Assembly (NCBI RefSeq): GCF_030733745.1
Contig: NZ_JASHIK010000010.1
Location: 1 to 64,000 of the forward strand
From: Stappia sp. MMSF_3263
GTDB lineage: Bacteria; Pseudomonadota; Alphaproteobacteria; Rhizobiales; Stappiaceae
Direction: 5' to 3'
DNA length: 64,000 nucleotides
The notes under the pieces were generated by a model. The model ran no database searches. It was not told the origin of the DNA and was given only the letters and a program-made list of their open reading frames with translations. This document shows, piece after piece, positions 31,671 through 39,699 of the stretch. The first letter of the stretch is position 1, and every line of letters starts with the position of its first letter. The position numbers and the translations under genes were made by a program.

Positions 31671-32081
31671 ATGGCGGTCGACCTCACACTTTCTCCGGCG
31701 ACGATCCGGATGTTTGTCCAGAAGGCCCGGGCGGCAGCAGCTGCCAATGACGGGGGTTACGAAACCGGCAACGATCACGAGATCGAGTTCGACAATGACA
31801 GCCTGGAGGACACCCATGCCCATGACGGGCTGGCAGAGGAAGAATCGGACGACCTCTCCGCCGAGGAACTGCTGGAGCTGATCGAGGACCTCAATGTCGA
31901 CGAGGCCGCGGAACTGGTCGCGCTGGTCTGGATCGGACGTGGCGACTACGATGGCGAGGAACTGGACCAGGCCATAGAGGAGGCCCGCGACCGGGCCTTG
32001 CGCTCCACCGCCAACTACCTGATCGGCATGCCGCTTTTCGCCGACCACCTCGAGGCGGGGCTGGAAGCGCTCGACCTCTAG
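31671..32081 (+). CDS. DUF3775 family protein
   Basis: A 136-residue acidic soluble protein. The middle is rich in Asp and Glu (EESDDLSAEELLELIEDL), and the C-terminal part has ALVWIGRGDYDGEELDQAIEEA followed by STANYLIGMPLFADHLEAGL, the pattern of DUF3775. Function unknown; the fold is likely all-helical. The ATG at 31671 was preferred to 31599 because the conserved part starts there. It stands alone after the small membrane gene pair. Confidence 0.78.
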   Translation: MAVDLTLSPATIRMFVQKARAAAAANDGGYETGNDHEIEFDNDSLEDTHAHDGLAEEESDDLSAEELLELIEDLNVDEAAELVALVWIGRGDYDGEELDQAIEEARDRALRSTANYLIGMPLFADHLEAGLEALDL

Positions 32082-32169
32082 TCGCGTCTTCTTTTCCACA
32101 GGCTGAGGACGCTGCGTCACTTTCCTTGGGATAAGTGCGAAGGGTGACGACGCGACGCTTTACAGTTTG

Positions 32170-32177
32170 TTAACCAT
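32170..32177 (+). promoter_or_regulatory. CtrA-like octamer TTAACCAT
   Basis: TTAACCAT is the 8-base form of the CtrA site known in alphaproteobacteria. It lies 46 bases before the ATG of a 52-residue membrane protein and is followed by a weak TTGAAT. An 8-mer alone is weak evidence. Confidence 0.3.
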
Positions 32178-32222
32178 ACCGCTTGAATTCTCTGGTCGCG
32201 AGGGGATTGGCGGAGACGACGC

Positions 32223-32381
32223 ATGAGCTTCACGAACCAGGCACCGACGAACGATCTGGCCGCTGGCCTGTCCGACACGATTGCCGTCCAGAAGACCTCC
32301 CCCTGGCCCATCGCCCTGCGCGTGACCATCGCGGCCTTGGTCCTCACCCTCGTTTTCTGCTTCGCTTTCCCGAACGGCTGA
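32223..32381 (+). CDS. small membrane protein, 52 residues
   Basis: Unrecognised. A polar N-terminal half (about 28 residues) leads into one membrane helix near the C-terminus (WPIALRVTIAALVLTLVFCFAF) and a two-residue tail: a tail-anchored or N-in small protein. GGCGGAGA lies 6 bases before the ATG. It stands between DUF3775 and a DMT transporter in the same direction. It is short, but the ribosome site and clean topology support it. Confidence 0.5.
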   Translation: MSFTNQAPTNDLAAGLSDTIAVQKTSPWPIALRVTIAALVLTLVFCFAFPNG

Positions 32382-32425
32382 CGCCGCTGCTTGCAGGCAC
32401 CCCCGGTTTCGGATAGCGGGTGCCC

Positions 32426-33331
32426 ATGAGCCGCCTTCTCGCCAACACGCTGCTGCTTCTCGCCGCCCTCTTCTGGGGGTCCGCCTTCGTTGCGCAAGCG
32501 ACGGCGATGGCGCACCTGGGACCGCTGACCTTCACAGGCATCCGCTTCCTGATCGCCGCCGCCGCCGTCCTGCCTTTCGCCCTCGCGGAGGGCCGCAGGA
32601 ACCCTGAAAATCCGCTGACCGCCGGCATGGTCCTGCGCTTCACCGGCCTCGGCCTCGTCTTCTTTGCGGCAATCACCCTGCAGCAGGTTGGCCTGCTGAC
32701 CACCACGGTGACCAATGCCGGTTTCCTGACCGGCATCTATGTGGTGCTGACGCCGCTACTCGCGCTCGTGGTGTTTCGCGAAAGGCCGCATGCCGTCGCC
32801 TGGCCCGCCTCGCTGGTGACGCTCGCAGGCATCTGGCTGCTCAGCGGCGGCGATCTGAAAGCGCTTGGGACCGGCGATCTGCTGATGATCGTGTGCGCGC
32901 TCTTCTGGGCGCTTCATGTCGGCCTTATCGGCGGGCTTGCGGCCACAAGCGGCCGCCCTCTGGCGTTGTCCTGCTGGCAGTTCGTCGTGGTCGGCACCGC
33001 CGCGTTGGTGCCCGGCCTGCTGCTTGAACCGGTCACGCTCTCGGCTTTGTGGGCGGCTGCTCCCGAGCTCTTCTACACAAGCCTGATCTCCGGCGGCCTC
33101 GCCTTCACGCTGCAGGCCATCGGGCAGCGCTGGACGCGGGCCGCCGATGCCGCCATCCTGCTGTCGTCCGAGGCCTTGTTCGCGGCCCTGTTCGGGGCGC
33201 TGCTCCTGGGCGAAAGGCTTGACGCCGCCGGCCTGGCCGGCTGCCTGCTGATCTTCCTCGCAATCATCGCGGTGCAACTCGTGCCGATGATCTCGTGGAA
33301 CCGGTGGCGCCTGCGCCCCAACCGGGTCTGA
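32426..33331 (+). CDS. EamA/DMT-superfamily transporter
   Basis: A 301-residue inner-membrane protein with ten hydrophobic segments in two EamA repeats (about residues 8-138 and 148-290). The opening ANTLLLLAALFWGSAFVAQ and the GLILTVTNAGFLTGIYVVLTPLLA-like fourth helix region are typical of drug/metabolite exporters of the YdcZ/RhaT-related group. The substrate is unknown. GTG at 32420 is two codons upstream in frame; the ATG at 32426 begins at the usual place. It is followed within 33 bases by a DUF1624 membrane gene, possibly co-transcribed. Confidence 0.9.
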   Translation: MSRLLANTLLLLAALFWGSAFVAQATAMAHLGPLTFTGIRFLIAAAAVLPFALAEGRRNPENPLTAGMVLRFTGLGLVFFAAITLQQVGLLTTTVTNAGFLTGIYVVLTPLLALVVFRERPHAVAWPASLVTLAGIWLLSGGDLKALGTGDLLMIVCALFWALHVGLIGGLAATSGRPLALSCWQFVVVGTAALVPGLLLEPVTLSALWAAAPELFYTSLISGGLAFTLQAIGQRWTRAADAAILLSSEALFAALFGALLLGERLDAAGLAGCLLIFLAIIAVQLVPMISWNRWRLRPNRV

Positions 33332-33364
33332 CCGGAAACCAGCCGACAACGGAGTGTCTGCGGC

Positions 33365-34345
33365 ATGGCGATGACAAGCGAAGCGGATGCGCAGCAGCCG
33401 CGGGGGCGGATCGACGCCCTCGACGTCGCGCGCGGCATCGCGCTGGCGACCATGGCCGTCTACCACCTGTCCTGGGACATGAAATGGTTCGGCGTGGTCG
33501 ACTGGCCGGTCGATTCCCACCCCGCCTGGCGGGGTTTCGCAATCGCCATCGCCGGCAGCTTCCTGTTTCTCGTCGGCATCGGCCTGGCGCTGGCCCATCA
33601 CGACGGCCTGCGCATCAGTCCCGCCCTGCGCCGCGCGGCACGCATCGCGCTCGCCGCGGCCGCCATCAGCCTTGCCACCTATTTCGCGCTTGGCGAGCAA
33701 TATGTCCGCTTCGGCATCCTGCACGCCATCGCCGCCGGCTCGCTGGCAGCGCTACCCTTCGTGCGCCTGCCGGTGGTTGCCACCGCGCTCGCCGCAGCGC
33801 TTGCCGCCGCGCTGCCGCTCCTCGTTTCGCTCGACTTTGCCGGCGACGGCTGGCTCGCCTGGACCGGGCTTGTCGCGCGGCCACCCTTGTCGGTCGACTA
33901 CGTGCCGCTGTTTCCCTGGCTGGCCGCGATCCTTGCCGGCATCATCGCGGGCAGGATCGCGATCGCGCGCGGCGTTCCCGCAAGGTTGCGCCAATGGCGG
34001 ACGAAGGGGAGGACAAGCCGGACGCTGGCCCTTGCCGGTCGCCATTCGCTGCTGGTCTATCTCGCGCACCAGCCGCTCCTGTTCGGCGCGGTCTGGCTGG
34101 CGGTAACCGCCGGCCTGACCCCGGACCGCACCAGCACCGCCTTTGTGGAGCAGTGCACCGCCACCTGCAGCTTGTCGGGCGAAGCCTCCGGATGCGAGGC
34201 GGCCTGCGCCTGCACCTTGCGCTCGCTACGCTCGGACGGCATCTGGCAGGACCTGCTGGAGCGTCCGGACGATGCCGAACTCAGCGCCGCGCTGAACGAC
34301 CGCTACGGCCAGTGCCGCAGCCGCTTCGACCTCGGTGCGGACTGA
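33365..34345 (+). CDS. DUF1624/heparan-alpha-glucosaminide N-acetyltransferase-like membrane protein
   Basis: A 326-residue membrane protein with about eight helices. The N-terminal RIDALDVARGIALATMAVYHLSWD is the signature of the DUF1624/HGSNAT-like acyltransferase group, which moves acetyl groups across the membrane to sugars. The histidine in YHLSWD is the likely functional residue. After the last helix there is a soluble tail (about 258-326) with five cysteines in 25 residues (CTATC, GCEAACAC), which is not usual for the family and could form disulfides in the periplasm or bind metal. Confidence 0.83.
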   Translation: MAMTSEADAQQPRGRIDALDVARGIALATMAVYHLSWDMKWFGVVDWPVDSHPAWRGFAIAIAGSFLFLVGIGLALAHHDGLRISPALRRAARIALAAAAISLATYFALGEQYVRFGILHAIAAGSLAALPFVRLPVVATALAAALAAALPLLVSLDFAGDGWLAWTGLVARPPLSVDYVPLFPWLAAILAGIIAGRIAIARGVPARLRQWRTKGRTSRTLALAGRHSLLVYLAHQPLLFGAVWLAVTAGLTPDRTSTAFVEQCTATCSLSGEASGCEAACACTLRSLRSDGIWQDLLERPDDAELSAALNDRYGQCRSRFDLGAD

Positions 34346-34437
34346 CGAGCGCGCGGAACGTGACGCGCGTCACTGCCCGCACCGCCCGGGCACGGCAATG
34401 TCGTGCTACAGTGTCGAGGTCCGGGGGAGACGATCAC

Positions 34438-34899
34438 ATGGGAAACCACAAGACCATTGCCATCAGCAGGTTGACGGGCACGGCCCTTCGCCCGCTTGCC
34501 GCCGGCGCGTTGATGCTCGGCACGCTCGCCGCGATACCGGCGCCGGCCGCCGCCGAAAGCTGCTGGATGCACAACGGGTCGGTGATGCGCCTGCAGGCAA
34601 CGGGCGATCGCCGCTGGTTCTCCTACGACAATCCCCGCCCGCAATTGCGCAGGGCCGGCGTCACACCCGGCACCGTGCTGTTCGAAGGCGTCAAGCGCGG
34701 CAACTGGTACGAGGGAACGGCGCGGGTCTTCTCCCGACACTGCCCCGGCCAACCGCAAGTCTATTCAGTGGCCGGCCCGGTGCGCCCCGACCAGCTTCAG
34801 GTGACGGTGTCCGGCACCCGCAACATCAACCGGCAGTGCCACCCCACCGATGCGGTCACGACCGACACGCTGATCTTCACCTACAGCCACCAATGCTAG
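34438..34899 (+). CDS. secreted protein of unknown function
   Basis: A 153-residue protein with a signal peptide (hydrophobic residues about 18-35, likely cut after AAA-ES). The mature part has cysteines near the start (ESCWMHNGSVM), in the middle and at the very end (SHQC), so disulfides are likely. YSYDNPRPQLRRAGV and GTRVFSRHCPGQPQVYSVAG repeat motifs suggest a beta-rich fold like that of small SH3-like or cell-wall proteins in Rhizobiales. GGGGGAGA precedes the ATG. The stop codon TAG coincides with the left end of a MITE-like element, so the last residues may derive from the insertion. Confidence 0.75.
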   Translation: MGNHKTIAISRLTGTALRPLAAGALMLGTLAAIPAPAAAESCWMHNGSVMRLQATGDRRWFSYDNPRPQLRRAGVTPGTVLFEGVKRGNWYEGTARVFSRHCPGQPQVYSVAGPVRPDQLQVTVSGTRNINRQCHPTDAVTTDTLIFTYSHQC

Positions 34900-35156
34900 G
34901 GTCAGGACTCATTAGAATGGCGTTCGATATGACGAGAGATGCCAGGAGAAGCTCGAAGAGCGGGGTTGACACCCCGGTCGAGAGCTTTGGCGCCGCTGAT
35001 CGCCGTCAGATCGGACGTCCTTCGGATCGGGCGAATTTGCACGGGCGTCAGCGTCGCAAGACCTTGAAAGGCTTCAGCCTTCCTGCGGTCTTGCTTCTCG
35101 CATCCGCACAAATTCGCTCCGACCATGTCCGCCAATTTAACGGGTCCTGACCCTAG
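34896..35156. mobile_element. MITE-like non-autonomous insertion element
   Basis: A 261-base element bounded by CTAG and carrying imperfect terminal inverted repeats of about 25 bases. Left end reads GGGTCAGGACTCATTAGAATGGCG; right end, on the other strand, reads GGGTCAGGACCCGTTAAATTGGCG. CTAG at both ends fits a short target duplication of the IS5/IS427 type. Inside there is no transposase but a set of nested inverted repeats (GCGAATTTG with CAAATTCGC, GCAAGACC with GGTCTTGC, GGGGT with ACCCC), so the RNA would fold strongly. It occupies almost the whole gap between the secreted-protein gene and anmK. Confidence 0.8.
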
Positions 35157-35208
35157 TGCGTAGCCGCATCGCGGCGCTATCCATGAACCCCGGGGAGACC
35201 ACGCCCAG

Positions 35209-36336
35209 ATGACACCCGCCTGGGCCATTGGCCTGATGACCGGCACCGTCCTCGACGGCAATATCGACATCGCCCTGCTGCGAACCGACGGCGAGGAAAT
35301 CGCCGAGTTCGGAGCCTGGACGCTCGCCCCCTATCCGCAAGACCTGCGCCCACTTCTCGTCGAGACGCTGGCGACGGCGGCCGACTGGGCGTTCGAGGGC
35401 GACGAGCCCGCGATCTTCGCCAGGGCCGAGGCCCGCGTCACCCAGGCGCAGTCCGAGGCCGTCGCGAATTTCCTGGAGGAGATCGGCCTGCCCCGCCACG
35501 AAGTTGCAGCCATCGGGTTCCACGGCCAGACGGTGCTGCACCGGGCGCCGTCGCAAGGGCGCAAGGGCCGTACCCGCCAGCTTGGCGACGGCGGTGCCAT
35601 GGCAAGCCGGCTGGGCATCGCGGTCGTCAACGACTTCCGCAGCGCCGACATGGAGGCCGGCGGACAGGGCGCGCCGCTTTCGGCGATCTACCACGCCGCG
35701 CTGCTCCGCCGGGCGGAAGCGGGACCGGAGACCGCCGTTCTCAATCTCGGTGGGGTCGCCAACGTCACATGGGTGGACGACAGGGGCCTTCCCCATGCCT
35801 TCGACACGGGACCAGCCAATGCGCCGCTCAATGACTGGATCGGCCGGCACGGGCTCGGCGAGATTGACCGCGACGGCCGCATCGCCGCAACGGGCAAGGT
35901 CGACGAGGACCGCCTGGCGCGTTTGCTCGACCACCCGTATCTGTCCGCGCCCTATCCCAGGTCGCTCGACCGCAACGATTTCACCTCCGCCATGGCCGAT
36001 GGGCTTACAGCCGAGGACGGTGCCGCAACCCTGACCGCCTTCACAGCCGGCGCCGTCGGCCGCGCGCTCAATGTCCTGCCGCAGCGCCCCGCCCGCCTCG
36101 TCCTGTGCGGCGGCGGGCGCCACAATCCGGTGATGCGGCAGGAAATAGCGGCACGCGCCGGGATCGAGGTCCTGCTTGCAGAGGACCTCGGCTGGCGCGG
36201 CGATGCGATCGAGGCCGAATGCTTCGCGCTGCTGGCCATGCGCACCCTGCGCGGCCTGCCGATCAGCTTTCCCACCAGCACCGGCGTCGCCCGGCCGATT
36301 ACCGGCGGTGTCCAGCACCCGCCGGTGCGCGCGTGA
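35209..36336 (+). CDS. anmK: anhydro-N-acetylmuramic acid kinase
   Basis: AnmK opens the 1,6-anhydro ring of anhydro-MurNAc and phosphorylates it, recycling peptidoglycan fragments in the cytoplasm. The 375-residue protein has the sugar-kinase/ASKHA fold: [19 protein letters not shown] (phosphate 1-type motif) at the N-terminus, [11 protein letters not shown], the catalytic-region [11 protein letters not shown] and [11 protein letters not shown] near residue 303. The usual MSGTSLDG is here [15 protein letters not shown] precedes the ATG. Its last bases overlap the start of the next gene, and a MITE-like element lies directly upstream, possibly affecting its promoter. Confidence 0.93.
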   Translation: MTPAWAIGLMTGTVLDGNIDIALLRTDGEEIAEFGAWTLAPYPQDLRPLLVETLATAADWAFEGDEPAIFARAEARVTQAQSEAVANFLEEIGLPRHEVAAIGFHGQTVLHRAPSQGRKGRTRQLGDGGAMASRLGIAVVNDFRSADMEAGGQGAPLSAIYHAALLRRAEAGPETAVLNLGGVANVTWVDDRGLPHAFDTGPANAPLNDWIGRHGLGEIDRDGRIAATGKVDEDRLARLLDHPYLSAPYPRSLDRNDFTSAMADGLTAEDGAATLTAFTAGAVGRALNVLPQRPARLVLCGGGRHNPVMRQEIAARAGIEVLLAEDLGWRGDAIEAECFALLAMRTLRGLPISFPTSTGVARPITGGVQHPPVRA

Positions 36337-36350
36337 GCGCGAGGCCCGCC

Positions 36351-36764
36351 ATGTCGCTCCGCTCGCCAGAGATTTTCCGCCCCCGCAGCGACGATCCGCT
36401 CGGCGAAGCGCTGCGGCAGGAGGAGGCGGCCGAGAAGATCGCCACCCTCGTCCGGCTGAACAAGGTGCTGGAAAGCGCGCTGGCGTTGCTGCGTCGCTGC
36501 GGCGAACGCTTCCATGCCGCCTCCCCGGACGAGGTCGAGGCGCTGCGCGCGCGCTGGCGACGGCGCCACGCGGAGGCCGGCGAGGCTCTCTGGCACAGCA
36601 TTATCCAGCGCGAGCTCTGCGGCCTTCGCCGGCATGACGGTTTCCTCAGGGAACTCGCCGTCCCGCGCTCGGTGCACCTGTTGATGGGGCCGGCCGCCAC
36701 CGCCGCCGACCCGCCGGACCCTCCCGCCCCTTCCGAAGCCGGCACCTCGGTACAGACCCGATGA
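36351..36764 (+). CDS. hypothetical protein coupled to anmK
   Basis: Unrecognised. The 137-residue product is helical and rich in Arg, Glu and Leu (DPLGEALRQEEAAEKIATLVRLNKVLESALALLRRC), then loses order in an Ala/Pro-rich tail. No signal peptide or membrane segment. An in-frame GTG at 36333 overlaps the anmK stop (GTGA); the ATG at 36351 has GCGAGG 7 bases upstream. Close spacing suggests co-expression with anmK. Confidence 0.6.
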   Translation: MSLRSPEIFRPRSDDPLGEALRQEEAAEKIATLVRLNKVLESALALLRRCGERFHAASPDEVEALRARWRRRHAEAGEALWHSIIQRELCGLRRHDGFLRELAVPRSVHLLMGPAATAADPPDPPAPSEAGTSVQTR

Positions 36765-37015
36765 ACCGCCGGCCGACACCGTTTCGCTCAGCCCCCGCAC
36801 CCGACAAGACAAGCGACCTTTCCCGCATGAAATCCATTCGTTCCAGGCTTTCCCGCACCCGCCCCTCCACATGCGCCGCCGACCCCGCCCATTGGCGCGG
36901 AGACGGACGCAACGCGCAAAGATTTGTTCAGCCTGTGGGCCGGCCGTCCTTCCCAACGCACCGCCCCCCGGTATATGCAAGGGACGAGGCGGACGAGCGG
37001 CGGCTAGATGCGGTA

Positions 37016-38032
37016 ATGACACGACCAACGATTTTTGCGCGGCGCGCGCGCGCGGCTTTGCGCGCACTCGCGGCAACGCTCCTGCTGGCCCTCCCCCTGG
37101 ACATCGCCCCGCTTGCCGGGATCCCCTCGTTCGTGAGCGGCGCGGCGGCGGCAAGCACCGTCCCCTCCGGCAACCGTAACGCCCGACAGCCGCGCATCCC
37201 CTTCGCATCCGCCCGTCGCACGGCGGCAAGCAACTCCGCCTATGACGCGAAATTCGACCGGATCATCGGCGTGCTGCGCCGGGATTCACGCCTGATCCGC
37301 GACATCAAGCGCGTCGCCGGCCTCTATGGCATCGATCCGGTCCACATGCTCGGCGCGATCATCGGCGAGCACACCTACAACTACGACAGTCTCGACAGCG
37401 CCCAGTCCTACTATGTGAAGGCGCTGAGCTATGCAGGCGTGCGCATGGAGTTCTCGCTTGGCGGCGAGCATGTCGAGGATTTCGTCAAGCGACCGCAATT
37501 CAGCCGCTGCAACAACGGCCGCCAGGACACCAACACGCTGTGGAACTGCTACCAGCGGGTCTGGAACGCCTCGTTCCGCGGCAAGCGGATCGACGGAGAC
37601 CGGTTTCCCGACAAGACCTTCAACGAAGCCTTCTTCCAGCCGCTTTTCGCCGGCCAGAGCTTCGGGCTTGGCCAGTTGTCGCCGCTGACGGTGCTGATGA
37701 TGAGCGACAAGGTGGCCCGCACGAGCGGCTTTTCGAAACTGTCCGCCAGGAACGAGCAGGAAATCTACCGCGCGGCGATGGATCCGGGAAAGTCGCTGCA
37801 CTACATGGCCGCGATCCTGCGCGACGCCATCGATGCCTACAAGTCGGTGGGGCGGGTCGACATCTCGAAGAACCCGGGCCTGACGGCCACGCTCTACAAC
37901 CTGGGAGATCCCTGGGCGCGGGCCTCGGACTTTCGCCGGCGGAGGGCGGCGGGCGCCCAGACATGGCCGGCGGAGAACTATTACGGCTGGCTGGTGAACG
38001 ACAAGCTCGAGGTCATCAAGAGCCTGCTGTGA
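37016..38032 (+). CDS. DUF1402 family exported protein
   Basis: A 338-residue protein with a signal peptide (helix LRALAATLLLALPL, cut near AAA-AS at about residue 45). The mature domain carries the DUF1402 features: DPVHMLGAIIGEHTYNYDSL, SFGLGQLSPLTVLMMSDKVAR and LYNLGDPWARA. The arrangement with an early GEH glutamate and a later GLGQLSP resembles lysozyme-like transglycosylases, so a peptidoglycan role is plausible but unproven; it follows the muropeptide-recycling gene anmK by 0.7 kb. The ATG at 37016 was taken instead of 36761 because only it begins a normal signal peptide. Confidence 0.85.
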   Translation: MTRPTIFARRARAALRALAATLLLALPLDIAPLAGIPSFVSGAAAASTVPSGNRNARQPRIPFASARRTAASNSAYDAKFDRIIGVLRRDSRLIRDIKRVAGLYGIDPVHMLGAIIGEHTYNYDSLDSAQSYYVKALSYAGVRMEFSLGGEHVEDFVKRPQFSRCNNGRQDTNTLWNCYQRVWNASFRGKRIDGDRFPDKTFNEAFFQPLFAGQSFGLGQLSPLTVLMMSDKVARTSGFSKLSARNEQEIYRAAMDPGKSLHYMAAILRDAIDAYKSVGRVDISKNPGLTATLYNLGDPWARASDFRRRRAAGAQTWPAENYYGWLVNDKLEVIKSLL

Positions 38033-38036
38033 CCGG

Positions 38037-38059
38037 TGGTGGCGGTTCGCCCGCCACCA
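38037..38059. terminator. hairpin between convergent genes
   Basis: A 9-base GC-rich inverted repeat (38037-38045 with 38051-38059) with a TTCGC loop sits 5 bases after the DUF1402 stop. No U-tract follows on either side, so it may act as a weak or bidirectional terminator between the converging genes. Confidence 0.4.
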
Positions 38060-38099
38060 TCCGCTCGGGAAGGTGCCGCGTGTCGCGACGCACCGGACG

Positions 38100-38366
38100 T
38101 CATTCCATCCAGCAGACTTCCTTCATCACATAGACCTTGGCGCCGGTATAGGGGTCGCGCACCGGCGTCGGCATCACGTTGCAGACCTTGTAGCGGGTCA
38201 GCGTCGGGCCGTGGCCGCCGCGGATATAGGGACCGCCGCGCATGTCCTGCTCCTTCAGCCGGTCCAGCCGCATCTGACGGCTCATGTTGTCCTCGACCGC
38301 GAGGGCGCCGGTGGTCATCGTGGCGGCCATCGCCGCAGCCAGGGCAATTCGCATCATCTTGCGCAT
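38100..38366 (-). CDS. small exported protein, 88 residues
   Basis: Unrecognised. A signal peptide (residues about 1-23, cut after LAV or ALA) precedes a 65-residue polar mature part with two cysteines (KVCNVM and KEVCWME) and TYGAKVYVM, probably a small disulfide-bonded periplasmic protein. AAGGAC lies 6 bases before the ATG. It converges with DUF1402. Confidence 0.65.
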   Translation of the reverse strand: MRKMMRIALAAAMAATMTTGALAVEDNMSRQMRLDRLKEQDMRGGPYIRGGHGPTLTRYKVCNVMPTPVRDPYTGAKVYVMKEVCWME

Positions 38367-38482
38367 GGGTCTTGTCCTTATCCTCAGGCTGGAACCGTTC
38401 CGGCCATCTGCAAGGACCTTAACGCCGCAACTGGCCGTGAAGCCGTGACGCGCGTCACGCAGCGTCCGTTTGCCCCCCGCGC

Positions 38483-39142
38483 CTATTTGAGGAACGGATT
38501 GGTCTGCCGTTCATGGCCGATGGTCGAGGCCGGACCATGGCCGGGCAGGAAGGTGACATCGTCGCCCAGCGGCAGCATCTTGTCGCGAATCGAGGCGATC
38601 AGCGTCTCGTGATTGCCGCCGGGAAGATCGGTCCGCCCGACGGATCCGGCAAACAGCACGTCACCGGAAATCGCGAAACGCAGCTCCTTGTCGAAGAAGA
38701 CCAGATGGCCCGGTGCATGGCCGGGGCAATGCAGCACCTGGAAGCTGCGACCGGCCATGGTCAGTTCATCACCTTCGGCGAGCCACTGGTCTGGCTCGAC
38801 CGCCCGCACCCCGTCGACGCCGAACTGGCGCGCCTGGTCCTCCACCCGGGCGATCAGCTCGCGATCCGCCTCGTGCGGTCCGATCACCGGGACCTCCAGC
38901 GCCTCCGCCAGATCGGCAGCACCGCCCACATGGTCGATATGCCCGTGCGTCAGGACGATTTTCTCGACCTTGACCTCATGCTCGCGCAGCGCGGCAAGGA
39001 TACGCTCCACATCGCCGCCGGGATCGATCACCGCCCCGGCCTTCGTCACCCTGTCGAAGACGATCGAGCAATTCTGCTGGAACGCCGTCACCGGCACGAT
39101 GACAATCTGGATCGGCGGCTCCATGCCTTCTGGCTCGCTCAT
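38483..39142 (-). CDS. MBL-fold hydrolase of the GloB/ETHE1-like type
   Basis: A 219-residue metallo-beta-lactamase-fold enzyme. Metal ligands are seen in THGHIDHVGG (H-x-H-x-D-H) near residue 70, and HAPGHLVF, SGDVLFAGSVGR and PGHGPASTIGHE further on supply the remaining ligands. This pattern fits glyoxalase II-like or polythionate/quorum-quenching-type hydrolases; without the GloB C-terminal extension the exact thioester is not clear. The ATG at 39142 is preceded by AGGAGA; an in-frame extension to 39208 is not conserved. Confidence 0.88.
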   Translation of the reverse strand: MSEPEGMEPPIQIVIVPVTAFQQNCSIVFDRVTKAGAVIDPGGDVERILAALREHEVKVEKIVLTHGHIDHVGGAADLAEALEVPVIGPHEADRELIARVEDQARQFGVDGVRAVEPDQWLAEGDELTMAGRSFQVLHCPGHAPGHLVFFDKELRFAISGDVLFAGSVGRTDLPGGNHETLIASIRDKMLPLGDDVTFLPGHGPASTIGHERQTNPFLK

Positions 39143-39483
39143 GACGTCTCCTGTTGCTGTGGCCGGCCGGCCGCATCCCGCCCCCTGGCGGCAGACGCGC
39201 CTGATCACCCGGGGGAAGTTGCAAGGCTGGCAAAAATTCCGTTTCCCTCGTAGCCCGGCGGACGCGCCGCTGGCAACCGTCCGCCGCCCGCCCGGCCAAG
39301 GCTCCTGTCAATTCGCACAGGGACGGATCGGCGCTTTCACCAAAATGCTTCGAAAAACACGACAGGGTGTCGCTTTCTCCGGGTTTTCCTTGCCCGAAAG
39401 CCCCCTCAGACCGTATGATATCACCGCGGTTGGCAGGGCTGGAGCGGTGCATGGTTGCCGAAGAGCGTGAGTTCGGGTGGTTC

Positions 39484-39515
39484 GGCGACAGGCAGGTCAG
39501 GCGACAGGCAGGTCA
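39484..39515 (+). repeat. perfect 16-base tandem direct repeat
   Basis: GGCGACAGGCAGGTCA occurs twice without spacing (39484-39499 and 39500-39515). Two and a half bases later begins the 20-base motif shared with 11130-11149. The repeat may be a paired protein-binding site or a replication slippage product. Confidence 0.75.
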
Positions 39516-39601
39516 TCGGAAACTGTCATGCGACACGAATTGCGCGCCTCTCCGCCAAGGGTGGCGTGCAATCGCGTGCGGGTGACAACCGCGGTTGAAG
39601 C

Positions 39602-39643
39602 CTGACGGCGCAGGGCAAGAGCACAAAGGTCCCTGTGCGTCAG
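39602..39643 (+). promoter_or_regulatory. leader hairpin of the cold-shock gene
   Basis: A long imperfect stem pairs 39602-39615 with 39631-39643 (one bulge, one mismatch) around a 15-base loop. It ends 57 bases before the ATG. Cold-shock mRNAs are often controlled by leader structures that change with temperature; here that is only an inference from position and shape. Confidence 0.4.
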
Positions 39644-39699
39644 AAGAGTGTGATCGGCGAGCCCGGCGGACCAGCAGGCTCATACAAGGTGATTTGGAC

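Larger units (their letters stand above)
39143..39699. other. intergenic and leader region of the cold-shock gene
   Basis: These 557 bases contain no supported gene. In order they hold the dyad CCTGT-N8-ACAGG (39303-39320), the perfect 16-base tandem repeat at 39484-39515, the shared 20-base motif at 39518-39537 and a long leader hairpin (39602-39643). The last three lie in what is probably the promoter and 5' leader of the cold-shock-domain gene. Confidence 0.6.

Noticed and set aside
39367-39585. A 72-residue gene upstream of the cold-shock gene
   Set aside because: It translates the tandem repeat and dyad motif and has no ribosome site.
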